NCBI GenBank assembly: GCA_037903475.1 | Contig: JBAJFG010000479.1 | Location: 4,018,001 to 4,082,000, forward strand | Length of the DNA stretch: 64,000 nucleotides | Reading direction: 5' to 3' | From: Ancylostoma caninum | Taxonomy: Eukaryota; Nematoda; Chromadorea; Rhabditida; Ancylostomatidae | Part shown: piece after piece, positions 23,601 to 34,690 of the stretch | How positions within the stretch are numbered: position 1 is the stretch's first letter | How the letters are laid out: each line of letters opens with the position of its first letter | Program-made: the position numbers and the translations under genes | Notes under the pieces: generated by a model | Told to the model about the DNA's origin: nothing | The model's input: the letters and a program-made list of their open reading frames with translations, nothing else | Databases searched by the model: none

Positions 23601-26600
23601 GTGCAATTGCAGAACTAGTGCAAGGGCTGGGAAGGGGCTTAACAATGCATTTTCAAGGCTTAAAGGCTAGTTACATGGCAACGGCGGATACAGATAGGAA
23701 AGTTGGAGAGGGAAAAACACTAGGGTTCTCACCATTGTGAGGGTCTGGGCAGGTAGAGTTTTGAGAATAAAGTTATCAAAAATTTGTTTTAATTTTAATT
23801 TCAAAAGTTGCATAAATGCTTTGTATTCAAGGTTTATTTAAAGAATAATATCGAAAACAAAAATTTAAGAATGAGACAGTATAATACTTTTACACATTTT
23901 TTAACGATTATTTTGAAGAAATTGGCATTTCGTTTCAGGAGATAAGGGGGGGGGGGGCTTCTGCAACTGCTGTTGAGGGAACTTCAGAAATTACAAAAAA
24001 AAAACGTTAATGGGAACCTATCAAATCTGAAAGGGAGAGAGAGGAACACCTATAGCATTTCTTATCTTCCCCTCTAAGCTGTGCCGCTCTCTCCTGGTCG
24101 AGCGTTCGAGTCGAATATTCGGAGTCGAATATTCGAATTTAGGTATTTCTAGTACACATGTTATCTGGTTCCGGTTATAGCAAAGGCGTTTGCAGCTCGT
24201 TGCATTTTTTTAAATTTCCATTTAGTTCATCAGTAGGACTAGTAAGAAAGGTGGTAGCTTTATTTTTGAAATTAAATTACTTCCTAGGCGAGTATGTAAT
24301 TGTACATATTTGTAATTGTAACTACATCTTCGTAGCGACAGCATGAGATTTCTCTTGAAAACAACAAACAAACAATAAACTACTTCCTTTGATGGATGTA
24401 AACGGATATAACTATTACTCCCTCATGGTCCCTTTAAATTTTCCTGATCTTTCTGAAAAAATTCCCCTTAGAGGAATTATCCTGTCGACAAACGCGTTGC
24501 GTGCCCATCTGCGTAGCTGTTTTGTCTCTTCTACTTTCCCACGAATTATTGCTCGTAAACATCTGTGAAAAGCCGACGTGGATCCGTGGAATTATCGGAA
24601 ATCGTCGAGGCGTCGTCGGGGGTACCAGCGCCCCACACACATTGGTTTGAAAAGCCGGAAATTTGTATAGGAAGTGATAGTTCCGGAGGTGATGACTGGG
24701 TCTGCGTAGGGGGTGTCTGGGTGATGCTTGAGCTAGTTTTGAATGGGTTTAGTTTGGGGGAGTCCCGAATGGGGGGATATACTCGATTATTGTAACCTAT
24801 TTCATGGTTCATCTACTTGGTGAAGGGGTAATACATAGTACTCGCCTCATTTTACTTTACCTTTGAAGATTTCAGTCCTCATCCAGTTCCTCTTCCTGGA
24901 CTACGTTTTTCCCAAACTTGGCTGATCTGGATAATCTTGGGTGAGAGACTGCCTTTCCACGTCCCATGGACAATTTGTGCTCCACTTCCAAACATAAAGG
25001 GCAATTATCCTGTAATTGAATCCCCAGTGGCTTCGCTTGCTCGCTCATTCCAAGCAATTCCGAAGATCTAGCGATGACATCACTTTTCTGAAGAACTCAT
25101 GCGGACGTCTGGATATGTGAAGCTTTGCCATTTTCGTTCTGGTAGTTGTTTTGCATGGCTCATTTATCAATTAGCGGAACAGCAGCTGGAGCCGAACAAA
25201 TAAAATCCGTTGATGGGCTTCGTTCGCGGTTCTCTGGATAGGGATGCTAGCTGTTTATTTCCAAGCTAAAGACATAAAAAGTGTACGTTTTTTTTTCGAA
25301 CAGTTTTCAAGGGTTTTCCCGGCTTATTGAACTGGATGTTGAGGCAGTGAAATGGAGATTAAACCAGAGGAAAGGGCGACGTGAGCTTCATTTATTTTTT
25401 CGTGTTGTTCGAATGGCGTTCCTGAAAAAGAGGAGATCTCATGAGTTGTGAAGTGTTCTCTTGGCGAAAGCAATTTACTAGAGGGCATGTTTTGTCGTGT
25501 GCTCAAAAATCAGACGAATCTGCTGGCAAATCCGCTTTTGCCGGCGCTCTTCGTTCTGGATAAGGGAAGTTAAATCAGGAGAAAAAAAGGATTTGAGGGA
25601 TTTTCCTCTGGAATTCTAATAGATACTCTTTGTTCTACTCCTTAATAGCCTTCTTGATGCCATGATATGTTCAATACACTGAGATAATAATTTTTTCCAA
25701 ACAACATAGGCTGCCCCTAAATTTAGAGTTATGGTAAACATGCTGTACTGATAATTTTCTAAACAATTGCAATCCTTTAGCGTATAACAATCGTGCTCTA
25801 CTGAATCTGGATGCATCACTGATATTACCCAAGGTGACCGTTTTAACGTGCCCAAGTTTAACATTTACATGTCACCCACAAACATGTTTACCCACACATG
25901 ACGCTTATACCCCGGGTACCCAAATGTAAGAGATTACTCATCTTTTCAGTGGTGCATCCGAGCCCCTGAGGACTTTAAGTGGATGTTATTAGAGCCGACA
26001 CTCATCATTGGGTTCACCCTAGGTAAGTGTAACAGGTCTACCCAACATCTGATATTTATTGAGAGATGCCCAGAATGTCCAGCTGTGCACTGGGTAAAGC
26101 GTTATCATTGGATGTGTCATGTCTACCTACTAAGTTGGTATAGGTTGTCCTACTGCAATCAATGCCATATGCATTGATTACCCGTGGTAACCAGTTTTAG
26201 GTTGACCAAACTTACCCGCCTGGCGTTCATTAACATGTTTATCCATACATGACGTTGTCTATACCCAGATACCACCCATGGGTATGAGATTACCCAGCTT
26301 TACGGTGACGCATCTGGATCCTGACCACTGTCTGAGCCAATGCCACCATCCTAGGTCAGCTGATTTGGCTTCGTCTTTTTATGGCATAGTGTCAGACGTT
26401 TCAAGAAATCTGCAAACACTAAAAATTCACAACAAAAGCGTAAAAAATCCATTCTCCTAAAAATGACAGATTTTCCCGCGCGCTACGGCGCTCTAAAAGG
26501 TGAAGGAAGGAAATTTTGTTCATGTTTATTCACACTTCCACAAAATAGCACATAATTTCCGACATCGCAGTGATAACGCTATAAATTTATACATGTGACA

Positions 26601-29600
26601 CGCCGACGCCGTCATGTTCCAGTTTATTTTATTACACTTTGCGTGAGAGACCTATTATCCGTGAGCACAGCAGTAGCAGACTTATGACCAGATAAATGCA
26701 TTCTCAGAATCACAGAATTTTTCCTCGTCTAGCTAGGGAAGAAAGGGGGGGGGAGGTAAGAATTCTGAGGATTTACCATCGTTTCAGGAACGACACACTG
26801 TGATCTAAAATTACGGAAGAACTGCTTCAAGAATGATGAAACAGTAGATATATAAATAAGTAGATGGACAAATAAATAAATTAATCAATAAAGCTATGGA
26901 GAATAAAGGTCTTAAGTCCAGATGAATCGATTATAGTGGCTTTCCGGATTTTTCTTGTTTTGGTGAAAATTTACTGTTTCGCTGTTGTTCTTTGAGACTC
27001 GTCAGTGAGACGTGGCAGTACCTTCCCAGGAGCCATTCATGAATGAGTGGGAAGTCATTTGGGTAGCACAGGTGAATTTCGCTTCATTCCAATTGCTCCC
27101 CCTTCATAAGAACTGTTTCATTCCCTGCTTTTTGGGCTCCGCCTTTTTTCCGAAGCGACGACAAAATAATAAGTACAAAATCAATTTTGCGAAAAAAAGT
27201 AAAATTCTAGCTTTGTTCGTGCTCTTCGTCAGTATTGTATATTAAGTAGAATTTGACATTGGAATTCCATTTTTTTCCAGTGTAGGGTACCAGATTTTTC
27301 ACGGAATCTTTCCAGTGTGCCAGTGTCAAACCTAGGGTTGCGGCGTTGACTCCGCCTGCTTTGGGTGTACTATATTTATTTATTTATTTAGAAATAGTCA
27401 ACAGCTGAAAGATAGAAAGAAATCTTAACAGCCGGATGGGTAAAGATGGTCGACTTAAGGCGTGAGCGTTCTTCTTCCTAAGACGTGTTGTAAAAAGGCA
27501 CTGGTTGAAGAAAGAAACCAGCGAGCCCGGGTGCGGAGGCTAGCTGGTTATGAAGCCTTTTGAGTGCCTGTACAGCACATTTTAGAACGGAAGAACTTCA
27601 GGTGATAAGACGAACGGAATGCAGTTTTAAAGAAGGCTGAAGGGTAAAACATTAATGTTAGACAATCAAGTAGAAGTGGGGATAGCATGAGAGAACCAAG
27701 GCACGAAAAAAAAAATAGATAGGAGGATAGGCGCTTCTCCATATGGAATGATTTAACGAGAGAACAGCTAAGATCTCATGGTTTCCATACACGAGGTAGT
27801 CATCGGAAATGCTGGTACTTGGTTGAGGATGACGATGTAAAAGATCAGCATGAATTGAGACGTGAACGCAGCACTTCTGGAATTTATTAGATATGATAGA
27901 CAATTTTAGCAAAGCGGTTTAATAAAAGCCCTTCTCTTCTAGCACACGCTTAACAGCTAGGTTGAAATTGGAAGCGGTCGAGGCAAGGATTGCCAGTTCA
28001 GGGAGCTCGTTCCATAGCTTCACCAATCGAACTGGAAAGGATTCACGGAAACTTTGCGATCGAGCTTTCTCTACGCTGAGCCTGAATTGGTGTCCTCTCC
28101 TATAAATTCTGAAATTAGATGGCGTAAAAAGTGAGCGTTCGGGCAAATCTACTTCTTTGTTCATAATTTTGTAGACTATGATATATGTTTCCGGGAATAC
28201 CGTCTCAGCACAAAAACAGGATATCGATTAGTGACATCATTTCAGAAACTAACAAAACTGAAAAGCGAGAAAGTCCCGCGTAAAGGGGGATTTGAATCCA
28301 ATGGAAAAGGGGGTTTCTGAGAGAATTTCTTCTTTTTCTCGGTTTTTTTTTTCATTTTTGATAGTAGTTATAATCGATGTTTTTGTCGCGATTATGAGCT
28401 GATCTAGAATCTATAGATCCTCAGGAGATTATCTCTTAAGCTGACTTTGAAGTGCTTCTTTCGCCGCTTTCTTTATTCCTTCGACCAACGGCTGATTCCA
28501 TCAGCTGATAGCCGCCTAATATTTCAAATTCCCGCAAATTCTTCGCCAGAACCGCATTTGGGCTGTTTCATCGCACTTACTCCATGTGTAAGTGTAGTTT
28601 TATAGTCCCATGTGGGCCTCCTATTCACAAATTATTTGGTGAACCACCATGCAAAGCTGTTTATTTATTGTGTTGCTGCGTTTTGCACCATTTACTCAAT
28701 TATGCAAAGCATAACGCTTGGGTTTGCTCTGTTTTGAATGTGCGCTCGAGACTTGAAAATGCTCATGATGGGAAAACTGACGTCATTACGGCCGCAGATT
28801 CATATTTCATTATAATGGTGAGGGTTCCAAGAAACGAGGGGAGTTACGTTGCGATGTGACGCGTGCGTTTGCGTGCGTGTACATAAGCTGGATTAGATGG
28901 TAGCCTTTTTTACTTCTGCGGGAATATATGTTAATATTTCACTATAATTGTGACAGTTCCAAGAAACGAGGGGAGTTACGTTGCGATGTGACGCGTGCGG
29001 TTGCGTAAAATGGATTAGATGGTAGTCTTTTTTACTTCTACGGGAATATATGTTAAATGTGCGATAAGATTCATATAAGCTGTATGAGTGTAATTTTTTC
29101 TATGGACTTATCTAAATGCCCTTAATTTATTGTTTTGCATATACTGATTTCAATTGTTTCTATTCGAAATTAATTTTTCTGAGAAGACCCTTCTTTTTCC
29201 TAACGCATCGCTCCTTTTTTTACCCAAAAAGCGAAGAGCATTTTCTTGCCATCTTGCTTTCTGGGAGTTTTTTTTTTGCTGAATAGTCGGTTTTTCCACT
29301 ATTCACTCAGTTTTTCCGCTGAATAATCAATTTTTCCAGTGTTAACTCCCTCTTATTACTAGAACATCGAAGTAACTGCGCCTATTTATGGCCATAGGGC
29401 TCTCCACTAAGCTGCGCATGTTTTATGGTTTAATCGGTGCTCCAGTCTAGACGTTGGCTTTGTTTTGTTTGCAGCGTTCGTAAAAATAGCTCTGGTGCTG
29501 CGTCTGAGGGCAAGGAGTTGGAGTAGTCATCCGATAAGAGTGTAAACAAGGGGTTAGATGGATTTTCTTTCTCTTCTGATAAGGATTTTGTTCCCAGATC

Positions 29601-30676
29601 TTCTCAGGGGGCATGTAAGCAGTTTAGTCTCTTAATAAAGATATGTAACACTTTGAGGATTGCAATGGCTCTCAGTGAGTACATTCTCACAAATGTGACC
29701 ACTTATGTGATCATATTGTGACAATTTGAAGACTGTCTCAATAAATCTCCCCATCATGAGGTGCTAATCTTTGTGGATCAATCCACGACAGCGGCTTAAC
29801 TCTCAGCCATATCGGAAATGAGCTACGTAAACGCTTCTATCCGTTTAAACTTTGGCATCTTTTCCCGTCAAGGGCAAGATTTCCCTGAGAAATTCAAGGA
29901 GAAAAGTAACGAGTGCAAGAGGATGAGCCACTAGGAATTCATCCACATTGAAAAATCCCCACATTTTATAAAGATTTCTGGTGAAAAATTCGGAAGTAGA
30001 CATTCATTTTCTTTCAAGTAACAGTTAGAATACTGCTGCTATGTGACCTCCACGAAATTTCCGTGAAAAAGTCTACTGTTTTTCAGATCCATACGTGAAA
30101 ATCTACCTGTACCATGGTAGAAAACTCCTCAGCAAGAAGAAAACATCACGGAAATATCGTACGCTCAACCCATACTACAATGAGAGTTTCCAATTCAAAA
30201 TCGAGCCTTCTATGATGGATGTGAGTGGTTCTGGATCTTACGTCTATTGTATAGATATCGATTGGTGTATGTAGTAACTTCATTTTGCTTTAGAAAGTTC
30301 ACTTGATCATTTCCGTATGGGACTATGACAAGATGAGCAAAAATGACTTCATTGGAGAGGTTTGTTGTTAATTTTCTCGGATTTAGCGTGGAAGAGTGGG
30401 CTTCCAGCCAATCAAGTTTTTTTTTCCGAAGATTTCTAGAATTCTCTTATTTAAGGTGACGTTAGCGTCTCGAGCACTGAACCTGCCCCAGGTAAGGCGT
30501 CGCTTTTGGGTTCATGATGACTTGGAACATAAAGAGTCTACTTTTAGGTGACTCTAGCATGTCACGAGCAATGGGCTGAAATGCTGACGTCGCGACGTCC
30601 TGTCGTCCAATGGCATACCCTTCAAGAACGCTGGGAAAAGGATAAAGACAAGGATAAAGGGAAATCTAAAGATTAA
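17456..30676 (+). CDS. synaptotagmin-like protein with tandem C2 domains
   Basis: Membrane-trafficking calcium sensor of the synaptotagmin family. Firm exons: 17456..17620, 20940..21107, 21412..21582, 23345..23465, 30087..30220, 30294..30359 and 30548..30676, all GT..AG and in phase, giving 317 residues from the linker to the stop. C2A begins at [13 protein letters not shown]. Its calcium ligands are in [14 protein letters not shown] and [12 protein letters not shown]2B begins at [11 protein letters not shown], with ligands in [15 protein letters not shown] and [11 protein letters not shown], the polybasic [12 protein letters not shown] strand and the C-terminal WHTLQ typical of the family. 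All ten aspartates expected from rat synaptotagmin-1 are present, so both domains should bind calcium. The C-terminus ends in a lysine-rich tail ([12 protein letters not shown]). The N-terminus with its membrane segment is not firm. Closest worm relatives would be the snt genes; which one is not decided. Confidence 0.93.
20940..21107 (+). CDS. synaptotagmin-like gene: C2A exon 1
   Basis: Acceptor CTTTTGCAG, donor GTGAGT, 56 codons in phase 0. Holds the first two C2A calcium ligands (MDRNG and SDPYV) and the [20 protein letters not shown] segment. Confidence 0.95.
21412..21582 (+). CDS. synaptotagmin-like gene: C2A exon 2
   Basis: Acceptor TTTTTTCAG, donor GTGAGT, 57 codons in phase 0. Carries the third calcium loop ([14 protein letters not shown]) and the end of C2A, finishing in an acidic NDDD linker. 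Confidence 0.95.
22750..23000. repeat. TTACCC-family repeat copies in intron
   Basis: Two adjacent units: GAGATTACCCTGGGTAAGCG at about 22760 and GAGATTACCAGGGTAAACG at about 22854, closed by TTTACCCTTGATAATCTC. They lie in the intron between the last C2A and first C2B exons. Confidence 0.7.
23345..23465 (+). CDS. synaptotagmin-like gene: C2B exon 1
   Basis: Acceptor TTTTGCAG, donor GTGGGT, 121 nt ending in phase 1. Encodes [20 protein letters not shown], then [17 protein letters not shown]. The next codon (Asp of SDPYV) is split across a 6.6-kb intron. Confidence 0.93.
24872..25087 (-). CDS. candidate terminal exon of an unrecognised gene nested in the intron
   Basis: Minus-strand frame of 71 codons plus TGA, opening right after a TTCTTCAG acceptor. 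The peptide [20 protein letters not shown], then a CPLC motif, then basic residues and an acidic EEELDED end, looks coding. No upstream exon could be joined in phase (the nearest candidate, about 25425-25367, does not fit) and no family was recognised. It lies antisense in the long C2B intron. Confidence 0.4.
   Translation of the reverse strand, partial: KSDVIARSSELLGMSEQAKPLGIQLQDNCPLCLEVEHKLSMGRGKAVSHPRLSRSAKFGKNVVQEEELDED
25810..26340. repeat. TTACCC-family repeat, long form, in intron
   Basis: Contains several TTACCC/GGGTAA cores and shares GGTAAAGCGTTATCATTGGA-type and GTTTATCCATACATGACGTT-type segments with 11.13-11.48 kb. It is the second long copy of the family. Confidence 0.75.
26345..27365. 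other. intronic sequence, no gene seen
   Basis: AT-rich intron sequence of the C2 gene with a G run at 26744 and an A/T-rich (AAAT)-like stretch at 26850-26895 that may be another LINE tail. Confidence 0.4.
27371..28225 (-). mobile_element. 5'-truncated CR1-like LINE, C-terminus and 3'UTR
   Basis: On the minus strand a frame from about 28203 to the stop at 27919 encodes the end of a LINE reverse transcriptase polyprotein: [18 protein letters not shown], then [33 protein letters not shown] and [13 protein letters not shown]. This RSFPVR..WN.LP end is typical of CR1/L2-like LINEs in nematodes. A stop just upstream marks decay or truncation. A 500-bp 3'UTR and a (TAAA)n tail at 27371-27390 follow. 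It lies antisense in the C2 gene's longest intron. Confidence 0.75.
28803..29060. repeat. tandem duplication, two units of about 130 bp
   Basis: The core beginning GTTCCAAGAAACGAGGGGAG is found at 28824 and again at 28956, an offset of 132 bp. The following GTTACGTTGCGATGTGACG and the unit ends (TACTTCTGCGGGAATATATG and TACTTCTACGGGAATATATG) also match. Identity is above 90%, so the event is recent. Confidence 0.9.
30087..30220 (+). CDS. synaptotagmin-like gene: C2B exon 2
   Basis: Acceptor GTTTTTCAG, donor GTGAGT, 134 nt. Completes [20 protein letters not shown], then [20 protein letters not shown]. This covers the polybasic strand that binds acidic lipids and SNAREs in the family. Confidence 0.95.
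30294..30359 (+). CDS. synaptotagmin-like gene: C2B exon 3
   Basis: Acceptor TTGCTTTAG, donor GTTTGT, 22 codons. [20 protein letters not shown], then GE: the third C2B calcium loop with its three aspartates. Confidence 0.93.
30456..30491 (+). CDS. possible alternative 36-nt micro-exon
   Basis: TTATTTAAG acceptor and a strong GTAAGG donor flank 12 codons, [12 protein letters not shown], in the phase needed between the exons at 30294 and 30548. The DNA resembles the start of the last exon ([12 protein letters not shown]) with a one-base gap, so it is a partial tandem exon duplication. Inclusion would insert 12 residues after the third calcium loop; read-through would give a different 31-residue C-terminus ending at the TGA formed at 30549. 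Expression is unproven. Confidence 0.4.
30548..30676 (+). CDS. synaptotagmin-like gene: last coding exon
   Basis: Acceptor CTTTTAG, 42 codons and [23 protein letters not shown], then QWHTLQ ends the C2B fold with its C-terminal helix; a charged [12 protein letters not shown] tail follows. No clear AATAAA was seen in the next 300 nt. Confidence 0.93.
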   Translation: MTLACHEQWAEMLTSRRPVVQWHTLQERWEKDKDKDKGKSKD

Positions 30677-31280
30677 GTCTCTTTCCTGGAATGAGCAAGC
30701 CTAACAGGTACTGCTCACCGTGCAGTACATCTCGTCGGGTATTTTTTGCGAGGGTTGTGGAGGTGTGCGGACCGGTTCGGATGGGATTCTTCCTGGATTT
30801 TCGTAATTCATTAGATTGATTTTTCAGGGTTTCACAGTTTCTACGACAATCCTGATTATCCTGAATTTTCAGTCATTCTGAGTAAACCCACTTAAACCAA
30901 TGGAATCAAGCGAACACTCCCTCGGGTTCGCTAATAGCGCTAGAACTTCTAGGGACTTCAAACGATTATGCAGATGGTCTTTCTCTAAGAACTTCCGCAA
31001 AATTCCAATTTTTCATCACGAAGGATTTTTTCAACGAAATTTTTCGCACTATGGATTTCTCTTCGTTTTCGTTTGAGGAAGATAAATGATCAGCGGAATG
31101 AGCATACATTGTTCGTAATTCCCCCGGAAAGATGACTTAAAGAGATGAAAAAGAGGAAAACAGGAAATTGAATATTTTTCATTTCTCTGTAAAGGAGAAG
31201 ATATGGCTCTTGAATATTTAATAGAAAATAATCCCATGAAGAGGCTGCAATGTTAGAACGAGCGCTTCTCTTTGGGGTGT

Positions 31281-31504
31281 GCTTCTACCAGTGGCGGACG
31301 CAGAAGGTGAGAATGAAATTAATAAAAATATTAATTGTAATAATAAATAATGAAAAAAAATTATATTGAAAATAATAATAAAAATAAACAACCAAAAATA
31401 AGCTAATACAAGATTTTTATTTGTACTGTAAAGTAATTTCGAAAATTTGGCGACCCATTATCGGGGGGGCCGCCCCCTCCCCCGCGTCCGCCACTGGCTT
31501 CTAC
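31281..31504. mobile_element. hAT-type MITE with perfect 8-bp target duplication
   Basis: Element 31289..31496 (208 bp) has perfect 13-bp terminal inverted repeats CAGTGGCGGACGC / GCGTCCGCCACTG and is flanked on both sides by GCTTCTAC. CAG-starting TIRs and 8-bp duplications are the signature of hAT transposons. The inside is AT-rich without coding capacity. Confidence 0.92.
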
Positions 31505-31857
31505 CTCTACGTTTTCTATGATTGGCAGCTGCCGCCGTGATGAAAGTTCACAATGGGTCTCCCGAATGAGAATGAATTCTTCGAAATATTTTTTTTAAAT
31601 TTCGGATGAAACTGGCCTACTGAAAAGTTGTCCATAAAAACACAAACATGGGAGCGATAGGGTGAAGCCTATCTCTTTTTTTTTGAACTTCCGGTTTCTC
31701 TATTTACTTTCCCGCGGAAAAGTTCAACTGCTTTGCCTTGAAAACACTATCGACTGCGCAGCTGCGCTCACTCTGTAACTCAAGACCCAACGAATGTACA
31801 AATTACATTCATACTTAAATGAATTACGGCATCAAGAGTCTTCGACTTGGTTCTTCA

Positions 31858-32514
31858 GGGCCCGTAGTAAAGTGTCATGGCCGTCAGCTGCCTGCAAAAC
31901 TCGTCGCCACATTTGGGGCGATGATCGCACGCGCGACCATCTTCCAACATTGAGGAATGGAAGATCATCACCATCCCTGGCGGTGCTACGACCATATATG
32001 TGCGGGGCGCTGATCTCATCGCCCTGAAGGGCGATGATCGCCATTGTTTGGCGACTAGATAGTGTGCGGAGCGAAGAGACGCCGAGTGAAGTACTCGGAG
32101 CATCTCACTCGGAGTGTGGTGATGGTGTGAAGGTACGTATGATTAGGTGCGCGAATTGCACAGAATGTACCTGAGCCTATGGACACAGGCATGTTGAATT
32201 TCGCTCCACAGCACAGAACAAGCTCGAATATGTACGACGTGTCAGAAGCACGAAGAAGAGATGCTTCTGCTGCCTTTGACAAGGCGTACTTGTTCTACCT
32301 TGTTAGTAGCAATGGTTCATAGCTGTCTCACGCGCTAAAACAGCCCTCGGAAGTAATGTGAGAATACGTGAAACACGTACATTTGATTACTTTTTATGTA
32401 CGGCCCGTCTTATTCACCGTGGCAATGATCACCATACTCTTCTCCAACGCGAAGTGCGATCATCGCCCTGAAGGTGATGTGCGATGATCACACTAGATAT
32501 TTTACTGCGGGCCC
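31858..32514 (+). mobile_element. GGCCCG-TIR non-autonomous element, copy 1
   Basis: Starts GGGCCCGTAGTAAAGTG and ends CTTTACT-like with GCGGGCCC, that is, inverted GGGCCCGYAGTAAA ends. GATGATCGC motifs recur near both ends. A second copy in opposite orientation is at 56719. The open frames inside have no recognised protein. No clear target duplication. Confidence 0.75.
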
Positions 32515-32519
32515 AGGTG

Positions 32520-34600
32520 TTACTTCACTAACAATGCGCTAGTTCATCATGGCGACGGATTTTCGATTTTTCAAAGACCATAAGTTGGCGCATTGTTACG
32601 TTATGAGTGTTCTTGATTGAAAATTTGGTTGGTTGTAAATTGTCGTCTTGTTGGATTATTTTCGAGGGAGCTATTATGCCGAGCTCTCAATTATCCTTCA
32701 CACTCAAGAAAAAGTGCAATTGTTCTGAAAGTTGATCAATGCGAGTGTTATTTTGTTCTGTTTAAAGTTGGAAAGATAAATGTGTCCCGGGTGCTGGGCG
32801 CGATCACACATACTGGTTAAAAATATAGATTGTTCGTCACATTAGATTTCATATTCCAATTCCACCCGATAACGTCCATCATCTTCTTCCATCGCTGGAA
32901 AACTTGCACTTATATCGAACGAATTCCTTCCAAAATTCCCGTCTGAACCGCAGCCGTGCACCTGCTCGGTTCGAGGTTGCTTCCGGAGACTATCTCTGAA
33001 GTATCTCTGGTTTGAAAGCATGTTTTCAAATCTTAAGGATCTTCCTTTTATGATATTCTCTACCTATCACGTATAAATGCTTTGTCATTCCCTTGATGAC
33101 AACTTTCCCATGGAAATTTGCTACCTATACAGTCTCAATAAACATCTGTGTAATTACATCTTACTTGCTGGGATTTCACATACTTCTCTGATGATCGCTC
33201 ATCAGAGATGAATTTCTTCCGTTAACAACTGTGATAATCGCTTGAACAATGGCCTCTTTCGATTGTTGATTGCCATACGAGTTATTCAGAGGTGTGTAAT
33301 TCAGAGTCAGAATACATATATGATGGAATTTTCGGTGAAAATTATTTCAATTGTTGGTTTTCAATTGTTCTTGTTCGATGAATTTTTCTTCTTCGTTCTC
33401 TCTCATGAGTATGAAGCCATTCCGTGTTCACTACTTTCTCGTCATGTGTTATTGCTATAGCCGTATAAGTATGAAGAGTACTATATATTGTTGTTTCTGT
33501 TTATCTTGTTGCTGCGGTAATCTTAAACGTTCGGTTAACCACTTCCACAACCTGCGTACTGTGTTCTTGTCCATTTTATTTTTTTATTCGAGGATTCGTA
33601 CCAAAGTCAGTTGGAAGCACGCTAGTCGAACTAATTAAGCAGCACAGAACAGGACATATACTGTTGTGCCCCAGGGTCTGTCGGCGGTTCAGTGGCTTAG
33701 GTTAGACACCTAGCACAAACGGCCGCGCTCATGGAGAATGCGCTTCCTACTAAATGGCTGCCTCCCTCCGTAGACGTACCCAGCAGGAACTCAGGTACCC
33801 TCTTACCTTCTTCTAGCCAACATGAATATTACCGAGTATGGTAATGATGCAACTGAGAAAGCATAATATAACACAAAGTGTCAGATGGTTCATAAGGTAT
33901 AAAAACATATGGCATCAATCAAAACAAACCAGTAGAGGTACAGTGATTGTATTAGGGCCAGCTCAGGTGTAGAATAATGGTGAAGGTATGTTCACGGAGC
34001 AAGCAACGTCAGCCGGAGGAGGACCTGCTGCTCCTGGAGAAGATATCTTGACGAACGGCAGCGATATCAACAGGATGCGAGAGCAGAAGTGGAAGCGATC
34101 GTTCGTTTTCACAGCAGAGCAAATACTGATTTCAAAAATTGACTCTGCCGCACTGTCCGCACACCAGAGCAGTAGTTGCCCTTCAAATGTTGAAGTTACG
34201 ACCGTCCAAGTGAAATTGATTCATGATTCTAGAAGAGGTTGTGGTCACAGAAAGTGAGGTGTGGGGAGTATGGTTGGGGGAGGATAGTCCAATGAGGCAT
34301 TATTATTACATCTCTCGTCGATCTCGCTGTGGGTGATCTTGTATTGTCGTAATAGAAGTGCCTCGACCCGCTGATCACAAGATCGTCGAGATTTGTTTCC
34401 AACTTTCATAGCTGAGAAGCGTTTGCGTCGGCAGTTTCTGTAACGCATTCCTTTAGTAGAACGTACTATTATAGGGCAGGAACGCTCCATAAGTTGCACA
34501 ACATCACTCTTTGGCTTGCACGTTATGTTCCGGAACGCCTGAACGCCATCTGTCCTATCTTTTTTTCGTCGAAACAATGGGGATGGCGGCGGATGAGGCA
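32520..34600. other. no host gene seen
   Basis: AT-rich with short frames on both strands; the frame at 33988-34257 is not recognised. No splice-supported exon was found. Confidence 0.4.
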
Positions 34601-34637
34601 GCACTCACGGAAGTATTACAGCATAATACACTACGCT

Positions 34638-34690
34638 ATAATACTAGATGTGTACAAAAGTTCCGGGGCAGTTAGTGATAGCTCACTGTT
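34638..34690 (+). mobile_element. mariner-type terminal fragment
   Basis: TACTAGATGTGTACAAAAG followed by TTCCGGGGCAGTTAG resembles the end of a mariner-type element and matches, in inverse orientation, the sequence at 62640-62682. Confidence 0.45.
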
